From NCBI GenBank assembly GCA_028287445.1, contig JAQBPQ010000222.1, positions 1 to 32,494 of the forward strand: DNA of 32,494 nt. Direction: 5' to 3'. Below are positions 15,902 through 24,393 of this stretch, in pieces (the stretch's first letter is position 1; the number at the start of each line of letters is the position of its first letter). The notes beneath the pieces are model-generated. The model saw only the letters and a program-made list of their open reading frames with translations, was not told the DNA's origin and ran no database searches. Both the position numbers and the translations under genes were made by a program. This DNA is from Cohnella sp. GTDB taxonomy: Bacteria; Bacillota; Bacilli; Paenibacillales; Paenibacillaceae.

Positions 15902-16858
15902 TTGAGCACACCCAATGCGACCACTGATATTCATCGAAGCTCCGCAGTCAAAGTGAAGAACAAAATGAATCCTGAGAGAGCGCGCGAGGAACGGGCCTTC
16001 TGGCTCTTCATTTCCCCATGGGCGATCGGTTTTATATTGTTTTCCGGCGGCCCCATACTGGCTTCCCTGCTGCTGAGTTTTGCAAATTATAATGTGATCA
16101 ATATTCCCAAATTTATCGGTATAGAGAATTACACAGGGCTCTTTGCGGATAAATTGTTTTACAAATCGCTTTCCGTCACGGTTTACTACGTCGTGTTGAC
16201 CGTTCCGTTTACCATGATTTCATCGCTGCTGTTGGCGGTACTCCTGAACCAAAAGGTGAGAGGTCAAGCCATTTTCAGAACTCTATATTATACACCGGCA
16301 ATCATATCGGGTGTCGCCGTAGCGTACTTGTGGTCCTGGTTGCTCAATCCGGAATTCGGCGTCGTCAATTCTTTATTAGGCCAGTGGTTCGGCATCCACG
16401 GGCCCGGGTGGTTTACGAGATCGAGCACCGTCATCCCATCCATGGTGCTTATGCAGCTCACTAGCATCGGCGGAACGATGGTCATCTTTCTGGCAAGTCT
16501 GCAAAGCTTACCGTCAGACCTGTATGAATCGGCATCGATTGATGGGGCAAGCCGAGTGAGGCAGTTTTTCCGCATTACCATCCCCTTGATTTCTCCGGTC
16601 ATATTGTTCAATTCGATTATCGGGATTATCTCCTCTTTCCAAGCATTCACACAATCATATATCATCACAAAAGGGGGGCCGGACTGGAATTCGTATTTTT
16701 ATGTGTATTATCTGTTCAATACCGCCTTCGCCGAGTTTAGGATGGGATATGCCTCCGCCCAGGCATGGGTTATGTTCATTATTGTATTTGTCTTAACCTT
16801 ACTGGCTTTAGCTGCGGCGAAAAAGCTTGTTTATTATGAATATGACAGTAAAGGTTAG
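15902..16858 (+). CDS. Sugar ABC transporter permease 1, UgpA/MalF-like
   Basis: The first of two CUT1 membrane subunits, about 318 residues. I prefer TTG 15902, with AGAGGTG at 15889-15895 upstream; GTG 15893 is inside that site and ATG 15965 is a further possibility. About 35 polar residues precede the membrane part, then six hydrophobic segments. The permease signature is FWLFISPWAIGFILFSGGPILASL at the start and the coupling loop YESASIDGASRVRQFFRITIPLISP. It would form a heterodimer with the next gene product. Spacing to permease 2 is about 15 bases. Confidence 0.92.
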   Translation: MSTPNATTDIHRSSAVKVKNKMNPERAREERAFWLFISPWAIGFILFSGGPILASLLLSFANYNVINIPKFIGIENYTGLFADKLFYKSLSVTVYYVVLTVPFTMISSLLLAVLLNQKVRGQAIFRTLYYTPAIISGVAVAYLWSWLLNPEFGVVNSLLGQWFGIHGPGWFTRSSTVIPSMVLMQLTSIGGTMVIFLASLQSLPSDLYESASIDGASRVRQFFRITIPLISPVILFNSIIGIISSFQAFTQSYIITKGGPDWNSYFYVYYLFNTAFAEFRMGYASAQAWVMFIIVFVLTLLALAAAKKLVYYEYDSKG

Positions 16859-16873
16859 GAAGGAGACATGTAC

Positions 16874-17731
16874 ATGTTGAGAAGCGGCAGGGTCTCTCAT
16901 GGGGAACTGAGTATTACGGGAAAATTTTTTGTGTACGCCATCATGTTTATTGGATTGCTCTTATTTGCCTTCCCCTTATATTGGATGGTCATCACATCAT
17001 TGAAAGAGTTGGGCGACGTTCACAAGCTACCCATGACTTGGATCCCGAACCCATTCAAATGGGATAATTATTCACAAATTTTCAAGGATGTACCGCTGTT
17101 AACGTATGTGTGGAATACAATCGCCTATACGGCCATAACCGTGTTCGCCGTCGCCCTCAGCTCGTCACTCGTCGCCTATGCTTTTGCCAGGCTGCGAGCC
17201 AGGGGAAGCGTGATCCTGTTTGCCATCGTACTGAGTACGATGATGATTCCTCCGCAGGTCACCATGATTCCCCAGTATCTGTTGTTTAACCAATTGAACT
17301 GGGTCGATACCTATTTGCCTCTAGTGATCCCAGCCTTCGGGGGCAGCGCCTTCATTATTTTCCTGTTAAGACAGTTTTATATGGGAATCTCGAAGGACCT
17401 GGATGAAGCGGTCAAAATCGACGGCGGCGGATACGCCACGATGTTTTTCCGGATCATTGTGCCGCTGTCCGTTCCTGCTCTCGCCACAGCCGCCATTCTA
17501 GAGTTTATGTACCGCTGGAACGATCTCATCGGCCCGCTCATTTACTTAAGCTCAGGAGAAAAATACCCGCTTTCTCTCGGACTATCGAACTTCACAGCCG
17601 CATACAGCGCCACCCCTTGGAATCTGTTAATGGCTGCTTCGATGGTTGCCGTCTTTCCTCCGTTGCTGCTCTTCTTTTTCGCACAGAAGTATTTTATCAG
17701 GGGTATCGTCATTACCGGCTCCAAAGGATAA
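16874..17731 (+). CDS. Sugar ABC transporter permease 2, UgpE/MalG-like
   Basis: The second CUT1 membrane subunit, about 285 residues. ATG 16874 has AGGAAGGAG (16857-16865) about 8 bases upstream; ATG 16868 is too close to that site. It has six hydrophobic segments, PLYWMVITSLKELGDV near the N-terminus typical of MalG-type permeases, and the coupling loop LDEAVKIDGGGYATMFFRIIVPLSVP. The operon ends without an ATPase gene; in many Bacilli such transporters share a distant MsmX/MsmK-type ATPase, which I infer here. A strong terminator follows. Confidence 0.93.
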   Translation: MLRSGRVSHGELSITGKFFVYAIMFIGLLLFAFPLYWMVITSLKELGDVHKLPMTWIPNPFKWDNYSQIFKDVPLLTYVWNTIAYTAITVFAVALSSSLVAYAFARLRARGSVILFAIVLSTMMIPPQVTMIPQYLLFNQLNWVDTYLPLVIPAFGGSAFIIFLLRQFYMGISKDLDEAVKIDGGGYATMFFRIIVPLSVPALATAAILEFMYRWNDLIGPLIYLSSGEKYPLSLGLSNFTAAYSATPWNLLMAASMVAVFPPLLLFFFAQKYFIRGIVITGSKG

Positions 17732-17745
17732 AAGGTCAGGACACG

Positions 17746-17782
17746 GAGTCCAAGCTCACGATGCTTGGGCTCTTATTTATTT
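17746..17782 (+). terminator. Intrinsic terminator of the sugar ABC operon
   Basis: GAGTCCAAGC (17746-17755) pairs with GCTTGGGCTC (17763-17772) over 10 bp with one G-U pair and a 7-base loop, followed by TTATTTATTT. It begins 15 bases after the permease 2 stop. Confidence 0.75.
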
Positions 17783-17840
17783 GCGCGTATAAAAAGTCTG
17801 CGCATCGGAACGATACAACTGATGCAACAGAAACGTGGTG

Positions 17841-18704
17841 ATGACGATTCCTACCGAAGAACCAAACAAAGTGTCTTGCTTCAGCGAATATCACCCGCTG
17901 CGTAAAGTGTTGGTCTGCGAACCCCGCCACATGAGCATTGACGAGATCATCAACGAAACGCAAAAGCATTACGCGGACGAGAATATCGATAAAGAGTTGG
18001 CGGTAAAACAACATACCGCCTTTGTCCAATCCATGCGTGATCACGGGATTGAAGTCATCCCGCTTCCGCATGTGGAGGAATTTCCGGAGCAGGTTTTTAC
18101 GCGGGACATCGGTTTTGCGCTTGGACGACAGCTGTTCGTATCGCATATGGGCCGAGGAATCAGACAGGGAGAAGATAATGTTTTGATCCGTTGGCTTGAA
18201 CGGAACCATTATTCGTTTCACAACTTACAACAAAACAATATCGAAGGCGGAGACGTCATGGTCGATCAAGACACCGTGTATGTCGGAGTCAGCGGCCGGA
18301 CCTCCAAACATGCGATTCATCAACTGGCGGCTCTTCTTCCGAATTGTCAGGTTGTCGCGATACCGATCGACCGCGCTTACCTTCACCTTGATTGTGTATT
18401 TAACGTGCTGTCCCCGACGGAAGCTCTCATATTCTCTCCGGCCCTTCACCGCGACGATCTGGAGCGATTATCCCGACGTTATGAATTGATTGAAGTGCTC
18501 AAGTCCGAGCAATTTAAAATGGGTACGAATGTATTGTCGATCGGAAATAAGAAAGTGTTCAGTCTGCCCGTCAATGAGCAAGCCAATCGGGATTTGCGAA
18601 GCAGAGGTTACGACGTCATCGAAGTGGATTTCTCGGAAGTAATCAAGTCGGGCGGATCGTTCCGTTGTTGTACGTTGCCGCTTATCAGAGGTAATCAATT
18701 ATAG
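17841..18704 (+). CDS. Amidinotransferase / dimethylarginine dimethylaminohydrolase-like protein
   Basis: The 287-residue protein has the pentein fold of the guanidine-modifying enzymes (arginine deiminase, DDAH, amidinotransferase) and resembles the uncharacterised YkgA group of Bacillus. Expected catalytic residues are present: Glu/Asp in NIEGGDVMVD (about 135 and 138), His in YLHLDCVFNVL (about 182) and the nucleophile Cys in GGSFRCCTLPL (about 276; a second Cys follows). FTRDIGFALG near residue 87 matches the guanidine-pocket Asp region. I chose ATG 17841; in-frame GTGs just upstream lie next to a poor ribosome site. It stands alone after the sugar operon, so no pathway is implied. Hydrolysis of a guanidino compound to citrulline or a similar ureido product is the likely reaction. 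Confidence 0.85.
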   Translation: MTIPTEEPNKVSCFSEYHPLRKVLVCEPRHMSIDEIINETQKHYADENIDKELAVKQHTAFVQSMRDHGIEVIPLPHVEEFPEQVFTRDIGFALGRQLFVSHMGRGIRQGEDNVLIRWLERNHYSFHNLQQNNIEGGDVMVDQDTVYVGVSGRTSKHAIHQLAALLPNCQVVAIPIDRAYLHLDCVFNVLSPTEALIFSPALHRDDLERLSRRYELIEVLKSEQFKMGTNVLSIGNKKVFSLPVNEQANRDLRSRGYDVIEVDFSEVIKSGGSFRCCTLPLIRGNQL

Positions 18705-18815
18705 GATGACTTCGTATCGATCCCGATCTGATTGGCACTACGGATTCCCTTGGAGCGATATAAGAGATATACTGGTGAGGTCATTAGGCACAACGGACAT
18801 AGCAGAGGTGATCCT

Positions 18816-19028
18816 ATGAAGGATGATAACCATAAACCGAATGAAGCAGAGTCAACCGAGCCCAAAAAGGTAAGTTTGGCCGAAGCCATGAAACGAAAAC
18901 TGGAACAGAAGAAACAAGTCCAATTGCAAGGCAAAGGTCAGCAAGACCACCACTCCACAGAGACCAAAAAGATGCAGAACCAAATCAACAAGAAGCCCAA
19001 CAATCAAAAGAGAAGAACGGGCGTTTAA
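18816..19028 (+). CDS. Small basic hydrophilic protein, function unknown
   Basis: ATG 18816 is preceded by AGAGGTG at 18804-18810, giving a 70-residue protein. It is very rich in Lys, Gln and Asn, has no hydrophobic segment or Cys and ends in a basic QKRRTGV tail. A short helix-forming stretch, KVSLAEAMKRKLEQKKQ, is the only hint of structure. The good ribosome site and coding-like codons support it as a real gene. I do not recognise a family. Nucleic-acid contact would fit its charge but is a guess. Confidence 0.6.
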   Translation: MKDDNHKPNEAESTEPKKVSLAEAMKRKLEQKKQVQLQGKGQQDHHSTETKKMQNQINKKPNNQKRRTGV

Positions 19029-19110
19029 GCCCAGCATAACCAATATCTGCATGGGGGACCTTACCATTGACTGTAACTGTTGTTACTCAATAGGGGGGTC
19101 CTTCTGCACG

Positions 19111-20358
19111 ATGAAGTATGTTTGGAAAATGCTGCTTCTGACGTTGCTCATTGCGATCTGTACGTTTGGTGTCATTCCGAACGGAGCGTGGGCCGAGCCT
19201 GCTGCCCAGCCGAATCAGATCGGAAGCTATGAAATGCTTTTCCATTGGAATCATCTGGACTGGAACTTCGTTGATCCCAGAGTGAAGCGACAATTCGAGG
19301 CTCGCCAATATTGGAAACAGGCGATGCCGGCCGGGATCAAGGTCGATCGGGAAGGGAGGTATTACGTATCGGTTCCGCGTTGGGCTCCCGGTATTCCTTC
19401 CACGATGAACCGCATTATCATCAAAGACGGTAAACCGGTGTTGGAAGCTTTTCCGAGTTGGGAATGGAATCAGGCGGGCAATGTCAAAGTTCTGCAATCC
19501 GTCCTCGGGTATGAAATCGACGAACAGAACCGGATGTGGATTCTGGATCAAGGGAAAATCAATTATGCCCCTTCGCCCGAAGGTTCGCAGAAGCTGATTA
19601 TTTGGGATTTGAATTCGAACCGGTTGATTGATTCGATCAATATCCCGAACGAGATCGCACCGTATCGAACCTCTTTTCTGAATGACATCGTTGTAGACAA
19701 TAAAAACGGATTCGCCTATATCACCGATTCCGGCAACGGATGGCCCGACTATCCCCTGGACGGTGGAATCATTGTCTACAATATGAAGACGAAAACACTG
19801 CGGCGTGTGTTGGACCGGCATTTCAGCACGCAGGATTTTCCCGATTTTCGGTTCGCCATTGACGAAAAGCCTGTGTTTAAAGACAAGCCTCTTCGAATAG
19901 GTGCCGACGGCATCGCCTTATCCGCGGATCGCTCCACCTTGTACTATTGCCAGGTGACCGGCCGCAATTTATATGCGATCGATACCGCCATGTTAAGAAA
20001 TTTCAATACGCCGCAGGAAGAGATCAGCAGAGCCGTTCGCGCGGTCGGCAGCAAACGGACGACCACCGACGGCATGCACGCAGACAACAAAGGCAATGTC
20101 TTTTATACGATGTTGGAGGGAAAAGGAATCGGCGTGTTTACCCCGGCGAACCACCGTTTCCACAACTTCATCTCCGACGACCGGATGTTATGGGTGGATG
20201 GGGTGGCGTTCGATCAGAAGGGCTCCATTATCTTCAACAACAACCGGCTTCACGAAATGTTCGGAGGCTATGACATCGATTGGAGTTACCCGTACAACTT
20301 GATCATCTGGAAGGCTTACGTCGGTCCTGACGTCAAGTCGTATCTGTACGCTAATTAG
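19111..20358 (+). CDS. Secreted major royal jelly protein / Yellow-like protein
   Basis: A 415-residue exported protein. I chose ATG 19111 because the residues after it form a clear signal peptide (MKYVWKMLLLTLLIAIC..., probable cut after AWA); an in-frame ATG 60 bases upstream would add a Cys-rich non-signal extension. The mature part resembles the MRJP/Yellow six-bladed propeller family: NRMWILDQG, LNDIVVDNKNGFAYITDSG, GGIIVYNMKTKTLRRVLDRH, ADGIALSADRSTLYYCQVTGRNLYAIDT and TTDGMHADNKGNVFYTMLEGKGIG. Bacterial members are poorly characterised; the insect proteins bind small ligands or act in pigment pathways. An enzyme of the SMP-30/lactonase type is an alternative. A terminator follows. Confidence 0.82.
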   Translation: MKYVWKMLLLTLLIAICTFGVIPNGAWAEPAAQPNQIGSYEMLFHWNHLDWNFVDPRVKRQFEARQYWKQAMPAGIKVDREGRYYVSVPRWAPGIPSTMNRIIIKDGKPVLEAFPSWEWNQAGNVKVLQSVLGYEIDEQNRMWILDQGKINYAPSPEGSQKLIIWDLNSNRLIDSINIPNEIAPYRTSFLNDIVVDNKNGFAYITDSGNGWPDYPLDGGIIVYNMKTKTLRRVLDRHFSTQDFPDFRFAIDEKPVFKDKPLRIGADGIALSADRSTLYYCQVTGRNLYAIDTAMLRNFNTPQEEISRAVRAVGSKRTTTDGMHADNKGNVFYTMLEGKGIGVFTPANHRFHNFISDDRMLWVDGVAFDQKGSIIFNNNRLHEMFGGYDIDWSYPYNLIIWKAYVGPDVKSYLYAN

Positions 20359-20373
20359 CTTCAGCTTTGCCGG

Positions 20374-20402
20374 AGTCCCTGCTCACTGCAGGGGCTTTTC
20401 AT
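20374..20402 (+). terminator. Intrinsic terminator after the MRJP-like gene
   Basis: AGTCCCTGC (20374-20382) pairs with GCAGGGGCT (20388-20396), 9 bp with one G-U pair and a 5-base loop, followed by TTTTC. It starts 15 bases after the stop codon. Confidence 0.75.
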
Positions 20403-20452
20403 TATGGTAATATAGAACAAGAAGGTCAAAAAGATAATAAAAAGGAGTCGCC

Positions 20453-21433
20453 ATGATACGATTCGGAGTCATCGGAACGAACTGGATTACCGACCAATTG
20501 ATCGAGTCGGCACGAGAGCTTGAGGATTTCGCCTTAACGGCCGTCTACTCGCGAACAGAAGAACGGGCAAGGGAATTCGGTGCCAAGTATGGTGTTACTT
20601 GTATATATACGGATGTAGAGTCGATGGCGAAGAGCGATGAATTGGATGCCGTATATATAGCCAGCCCGAATTCTTTGCACGCTCAGCATGCGATAACCTG
20701 CATGAATCATGGGAAACATGTGCTGTGTGAGAAACCGATCGCGTCCAACAGCCGGGAGCTGCGAGAAATGATTCGCTGTGCGAAAACCAACAATGTAGTA
20801 CTGCTGGAGGCGTTAAAGTCGACCATGCTTCCCAACTTCACCGCCATTCAAGAAAACTTACCTAGGCTGGGCAAGGTACGACGTTACTTTTCGAGTTCCT
20901 GCCAATACTCCTCCCGCTACGACGCCTACAAGGAAGGAAATATCCTGAACGCTTTTAACCCGGTTTTTTCGAACGGTGCTTTGATGGATTTGGGGATCTA
21001 CTGCATCTACCCCATGGTCGTCTTATTCGGCAGGCCGGATGAAATCAAGGCCACCGGAGTGATGTTGGAATCGGGTGTCGACGGTGAAGGCAGCATTTTG
21101 CTGAAATACGCGGATATGGATGCGGTCATCATGTACTCCAAAATCAGCGACTCCTCGCTCCCTTCGGAAATTCAAGGGGAGGATGGAACCATGATCATCC
21201 ACAAAATCAGCCAGCCTCAAAAGGTAGAACTCCGCTTCCGGGACGGAAGTGCGGAAGATATATCGAAACCTCAAGCGAGCCGGACGATGGTGTATGAGGT
21301 CATGGAATTGATCTCGTTAATCCAGAATGGCCGGTTGGAGTCATCGATCAACACCTATGACCATTCGTTAGCGGTCATGGAGATCATGGACGAAGTGAGG
21401 AGACAATTGGGACTTGTGTACCCGGCAGATTAA
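20453..21433 (+). CDS. Gfo/Idh/MocA family NAD(P)-dependent oxidoreductase
   Basis: A 326-residue oxidoreductase of the glucose-fructose oxidoreductase/inositol dehydrogenase family, which oxidises or reduces sugars, polyols or related compounds. The N-terminal Rossmann fold starts with IRFGVIGTNWITD. The family motif HVLCEKPIASN carries the catalytic-region Lys, and the C-terminal alpha/beta domain begins after LLEALKSTMLPNF, with GALMDLGIYCIYPMVVLFG as a further landmark. AAGGAGTCGCC precedes ATG 20453. It follows a terminator and stands alone, so it may have its own promoter between 20403 and 20452. The substrate cannot be read from sequence. Confidence 0.92.
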   Translation: MIRFGVIGTNWITDQLIESARELEDFALTAVYSRTEERAREFGAKYGVTCIYTDVESMAKSDELDAVYIASPNSLHAQHAITCMNHGKHVLCEKPIASNSRELREMIRCAKTNNVVLLEALKSTMLPNFTAIQENLPRLGKVRRYFSSSCQYSSRYDAYKEGNILNAFNPVFSNGALMDLGIYCIYPMVVLFGRPDEIKATGVMLESGVDGEGSILLKYADMDAVIMYSKISDSSLPSEIQGEDGTMIIHKISQPQKVELRFRDGSAEDISKPQASRTMVYEVMELISLIQNGRLESSINTYDHSLAVMEIMDEVRRQLGLVYPAD

Positions 21434-21539
21434 CCCCATTTTGACGAATACCACTCTGTTAAGAAACCACAGCATCATTGATATGCTAAATAATAATTAG
21501 AACCCTTGCTTACAGCAACCCTGTTAAGGAGTGATGACG

Positions 21540-21911
21540 GTGAAACGCTTAAATCAGTGGTTGGGCGACAAGCTTGCCATCTGGCTATCTACCATGGGAT
21601 GTTTTTACCTTATATTCGCTCTTGTCGTTGTTCCGTTGTTCTTTCAGCATCCCCAGGATCTGGTGGGTTGGGTCCAGTATATCGTTCAGAGCATTTTCCA
21701 AGGCGTAGCGCTTCCCGTATTGGGGTATGTAGCCCGTATATCCGGAGAGAAGCAGGAGCGGGTCATGAATGAGACGCACGATGTGGTAATGGATGAATTA
21801 GCGATCGTGAAGAAAGAGCTGGCATTGGCCAACGAAGAGCGGGATTCCCTGAAAGAGCTGATCAAGGAACTGCATCAGATCACCCAAAAAAAGACAAAGG
21901 AATCCTTATGA
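21540..21911 (+). CDS. Small membrane protein with C-terminal coiled coil, unknown function
   Basis: About 123 residues from GTG 21540, which has AAGGAG (21526-21531) 8 bases upstream; ATG 21534 and GTG 21531 are in frame but too close to that site. Two hydrophobic segments are visible: WLSTMGCFYLIFALVVVPLFF (roughly residues 13-33) and the weaker WVQYIVQSIFQGVALPVLGYVA. They are followed by a charged heptad-like helix, DELAIVKKELALANEERDSLKELIKEL, that probably forms a cytoplasmic coiled coil. I recognise no family. Confidence 0.6.
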   Translation: MKRLNQWLGDKLAIWLSTMGCFYLIFALVVVPLFFQHPQDLVGWVQYIVQSIFQGVALPVLGYVARISGEKQERVMNETHDVVMDELAIVKKELALANEERDSLKELIKELHQITQKKTKESL

Positions 21912-21974
21912 TGCCAGGATTGGTAAAAAGGATAAGGGAATAATACTTGTCGGATAAACGAAAGGATGGAATGA

Positions 21975-22787
21975 ATGATGAAGCTGACGCCGGAACAGCA
22001 AATCACACTGCATGGTTTCAATAATTTGACCAAATCCTTAAGTTTTAATATGTACGACATCTGCTACACCAAAACCAAGGAAGAACGCGAGGCTTATCTC
22101 GAATATATCGATGAACAGTACAACTCGGAGAGATTAAAGAAGATTTTGAAAACGGTAGCGGATATCATCGGCGCACACCCTCTAAATATTGCCCAGCAAG
22201 ATTATGTTCCCCAGGGAGCGAGCGTCACGATGTTAATATCTGAAGGGCCAGTCGTAGTAGTGCCGGACGAACACTACGACGAATCCCCGGGACCGCTTCC
22301 CGAATCGGTCGTCATCCAGTTGGACAAAAGCCATATCACCGTACATACTTATCCGGAATACCATCCCAACGAGGGGATCAGCACCTTTCGAGCAGATATC
22401 GACGTGTCCACCTGTGGAGAAATCTCGCCGCTTAAAGCGCTGAATTACCTCATCCATTCATTCGACACAGATATCATGACGATCGACTATCGCGTACGGG
22501 GTTTCACCCGGGATGTGCACGGCCAGAAGCTGTTTATCGACCATGAGATAAGCTCCATTCAAAACTACATCCCCGACGAAGTGATTGAGTTATTTCACAT
22601 TATAGACGTGAACGTGTACCAGGAGCATATTTTTCACACCAAATGCAAGCTGCGGGACTTCGATTTAAATAACTACCTGTTCGGTTATACCAAAGATAAA
22701 TTGGATGCAGGAGAACAGAAGGAGATCACCGAAAGATTAAAAACAGAGATGGATGAGATCTTTTACGGGAAAAATATAACGTCGTAA
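21975..22787 (+). CDS. speD: S-adenosylmethionine decarboxylase proenzyme, Escherichia coli-type long form
   Basis: SpeD decarboxylates S-adenosylmethionine to supply the aminopropyl donor for spermidine. The 270-residue product closely resembles the E. coli enzyme (264 residues): [68 protein letters not shown] and [12 protein letters not shown] are all recognisable. Self-cleavage should occur at Lys118-Ser119 in [14 protein letters not shown], turning the Ser into the pyruvoyl cofactor. ATG 21975 has AAGGA 8 bases upstream; ATG 21978 is an alternative. Bacillus subtilis has a short, different SpeD, so the long form here is notable. No speE lies nearby. The stop is followed at once by the ribosome site of the thioesterase. 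Confidence 0.95.
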   Translation: MMKLTPEQQITLHGFNNLTKSLSFNMYDICYTKTKEEREAYLEYIDEQYNSERLKKILKTVADIIGAHPLNIAQQDYVPQGASVTMLISEGPVVVVPDEHYDESPGPLPESVVIQLDKSHITVHTYPEYHPNEGISTFRADIDVSTCGEISPLKALNYLIHSFDTDIMTIDYRVRGFTRDVHGQKLFIDHEISSIQNYIPDEVIELFHIIDVNVYQEHIFHTKCKLRDFDLNNYLFGYTKDKLDAGEQKEITERLKTEMDEIFYGKNITS

Positions 22788-22799
22788 GGAGAGAACCGG

Positions 22800-23273
22800 T
22801 TGAAGCAGATATCGTATATGCAGCCAGATCCGCAAGGGTGGCTGGACAAATTTCATTTTTCCATTCCGATCAAAGTGCGGTATGTGGAGACCGACATGTC
22901 AGGGCACGTGAACAATGTGAGCTACTTCATTTATTTCGAGCAAGGACGCGTTGACTATATGGAAAGCCTGCAACTTGGAGAGAAGCTGTTTAATGAAACG
23001 AACGTTTCGGTGGCGGCGGACTTGGAGTGCCAGTTCTTGGCGCAGATGTACCTGAAGGAACCTCTCAAACTCCTGGTGAGAGTAGCCAAGCTGGGCCGTT
23101 CCTCGTACGAGTTGGAATATGCGATCGTCCAAACCGCTACGGGTCAGTTGAAAGCGGTAGGCCGAGGGGCCATGGTGTATATCGACAAAAAGTTGGGTCA
23201 AAGCACTCCGCTGCCTGAAGAGGCTCGGGAGAAGATTGTTACTTTTGAGGGAGAGAGCTTGGAGAGCCGGTAA
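22800..23273 (+). CDS. Acyl-CoA thioesterase, 4-hydroxybenzoyl-CoA thioesterase (hot-dog) family
   Basis: A 157-residue single hot-dog domain protein of the YbgC/FadM/4HBT type that hydrolyses acyl-CoA or acyl-ACP thioesters. The motif VRYVETDMSGHVNNVSYFIYFEQGRVDYM carries the catalytic Asp and the conserved HVNN-Y-F-E pattern. TTG 22800 is favoured by AAGGAGAG at 22787-22793, which starts at the last base of the speD stop; ATG 22818 is an alternative. The tight spacing indicates one transcript with speD, though no biochemical link is obvious. Confidence 0.88.
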   Translation: MKQISYMQPDPQGWLDKFHFSIPIKVRYVETDMSGHVNNVSYFIYFEQGRVDYMESLQLGEKLFNETNVSVAADLECQFLAQMYLKEPLKLLVRVAKLGRSSYELEYAIVQTATGQLKAVGRGAMVYIDKKLGQSTPLPEEAREKIVTFEGESLESR

Positions 23274-23351
23274 TCGTTGGTTCGGCGTCACGGGGTAGTT
23301 AGTTGGAGGAATTCCTGTTATCGCTTGAACGCAGCGGATCGACTCGTGTGT

Positions 23352-23388
23352 AATGCATCGACTGTAGCGGTCTTTTGCATGCATTTTT
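23352..23388 (+). terminator. Weak hairpin with T tract after the thioesterase gene
   Basis: AATGCAT (23352-23358) pairs with ATGCATT (23379-23385), and GAC/GTC (23360-23362, 23370-23372) could extend it internally, followed by T's. It lies about 80 bases after the thioesterase stop. The long loop makes it a weak candidate terminator. Confidence 0.35.
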
Positions 23389-23427
23389 CGGAATTCGATT
23401 ATTAACGGCAGGTGGAGTGAAGGGCTA

Positions 23428-24393
23428 ATGAAAATTACCGTTTTGGATGGATTTGCGTTAAACCCGGGAGATTTAAAATGGGATGATCTGCAGCAGCTGG
23501 GGGACGTGACGGTCTATGACCGCACGCCTCCCGAGTTGATCGTGGAGCGGGCGAGGCATTCGGAAATCGTATTGACGAACAAAACTCCGCTGCATAAAGA
23601 AACGCTGGCACGGCTCAGTAAGCTTCAATATGTTGGAGTGTTGGCAACCGGGTACGATGTGGTGGATGTGAAGGAAGCGGCGGAACGGGGCATTGTGGTG
23701 ACCAATGTCCCTTCTTATGGAACGGACTCTGTCGCCCAATATGTATTTGCTTTGCTGCTCGAGCTATGTCATCATGTCGGCCGACACGACTTGTCGGTTA
23801 AGCAAGGGGAGTGGGCGAGCAGCCCCGACTTCAGCTATTGGCGCACTCCGTTAATGGAGTTAGCCGGAAAAACGCTGGGGATCATAGGACTTGGCCGAAT
23901 CGGCTTCCGAACGGCTGAGATTGCAGCGGCTTTCGGGATGAAGGTGAAGGTATACACCAGACGCATGCAAGAGACTCCGCCGCTCACTGTCATCCAGTGG
24001 GCGAGTTTGGAGAATTTGTTATCAACGTCCGACGTCGTTTCGCTGCATTGCCCGCTTACTCCAGAGACGAACGGCATGATCAATCGCTCCGCTTTGTCCC
24101 GGATGAAGCCGACGGCTTTGCTGATCAATACGTCCCGGGGCAAACTGCTTGTCGAGCAAGACGTTGCAGAGGCATTGCATGAAGGACGATTAGCAGGTGC
24201 GGCTGTCGATGTGTTAACCGTTGAACCTCCACAGGCGATCTCTGCTCTCATGAAAGCCCCCAATTGTCTGGTTACTCCCCACATCGCTTGGGCCACCAAA
24301 GAAGCAAGAAACAGACTGCTGCAGACAGCCGTGGATAATGTGAAAGCCTTTCTCTGCCATACGCCTATCCACGTCGTTTCTCATATTTATTGA
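23428..24393 (+). CDS. D-isomer-specific 2-hydroxyacid dehydrogenase (second copy)
   Basis: A 321-residue NAD(P)-dependent 2-hydroxyacid dehydrogenase. Landmarks are VGVLATGYDVVDVKEAAERGI, the Rossmann motif TLGIIGLGRIGFRTAEIA, catalytic Arg in NTSRGKLL, Glu in LTVEPPQ and His in TPHIAWA. The PHIAW motif and overall pattern fit glycerate, glyoxylate or hydroxypyruvate reductases better than phosphoglycerate dehydrogenase. It is clearly divergent from the hut-linked copy at 12625 and has no pathway neighbours. The last 29 bases overlap the convergent GNAT gene on the minus strand. Confidence 0.9.
   Translation: MKITVLDGFALNPGDLKWDDLQQLGDVTVYDRTPPELIVERARHSEIVLTNKTPLHKETLARLSKLQYVGVLATGYDVVDVKEAAERGIVVTNVPSYGTDSVAQYVFALLLELCHHVGRHDLSVKQGEWASSPDFSYWRTPLMELAGKTLGIIGLGRIGFRTAEIAAAFGMKVKVYTRRMQETPPLTVIQWASLENLLSTSDVVSLHCPLTPETNGMINRSALSRMKPTALLINTSRGKLLVEQDVAEALHEGRLAGAAVDVLTVEPPQAISALMKAPNCLVTPHIAWATKEARNRLLQTAVDNVKAFLCHTPIHVVSHIY

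Noticed and set aside
19073-19086. GTAAC-TGTT-GTTAC inverted repeat upstream of the MRJP-like gene
   Set aside because: A five-base repeat with a four-base loop is short and no clear promoter lies over it, so I did not call it an operator.
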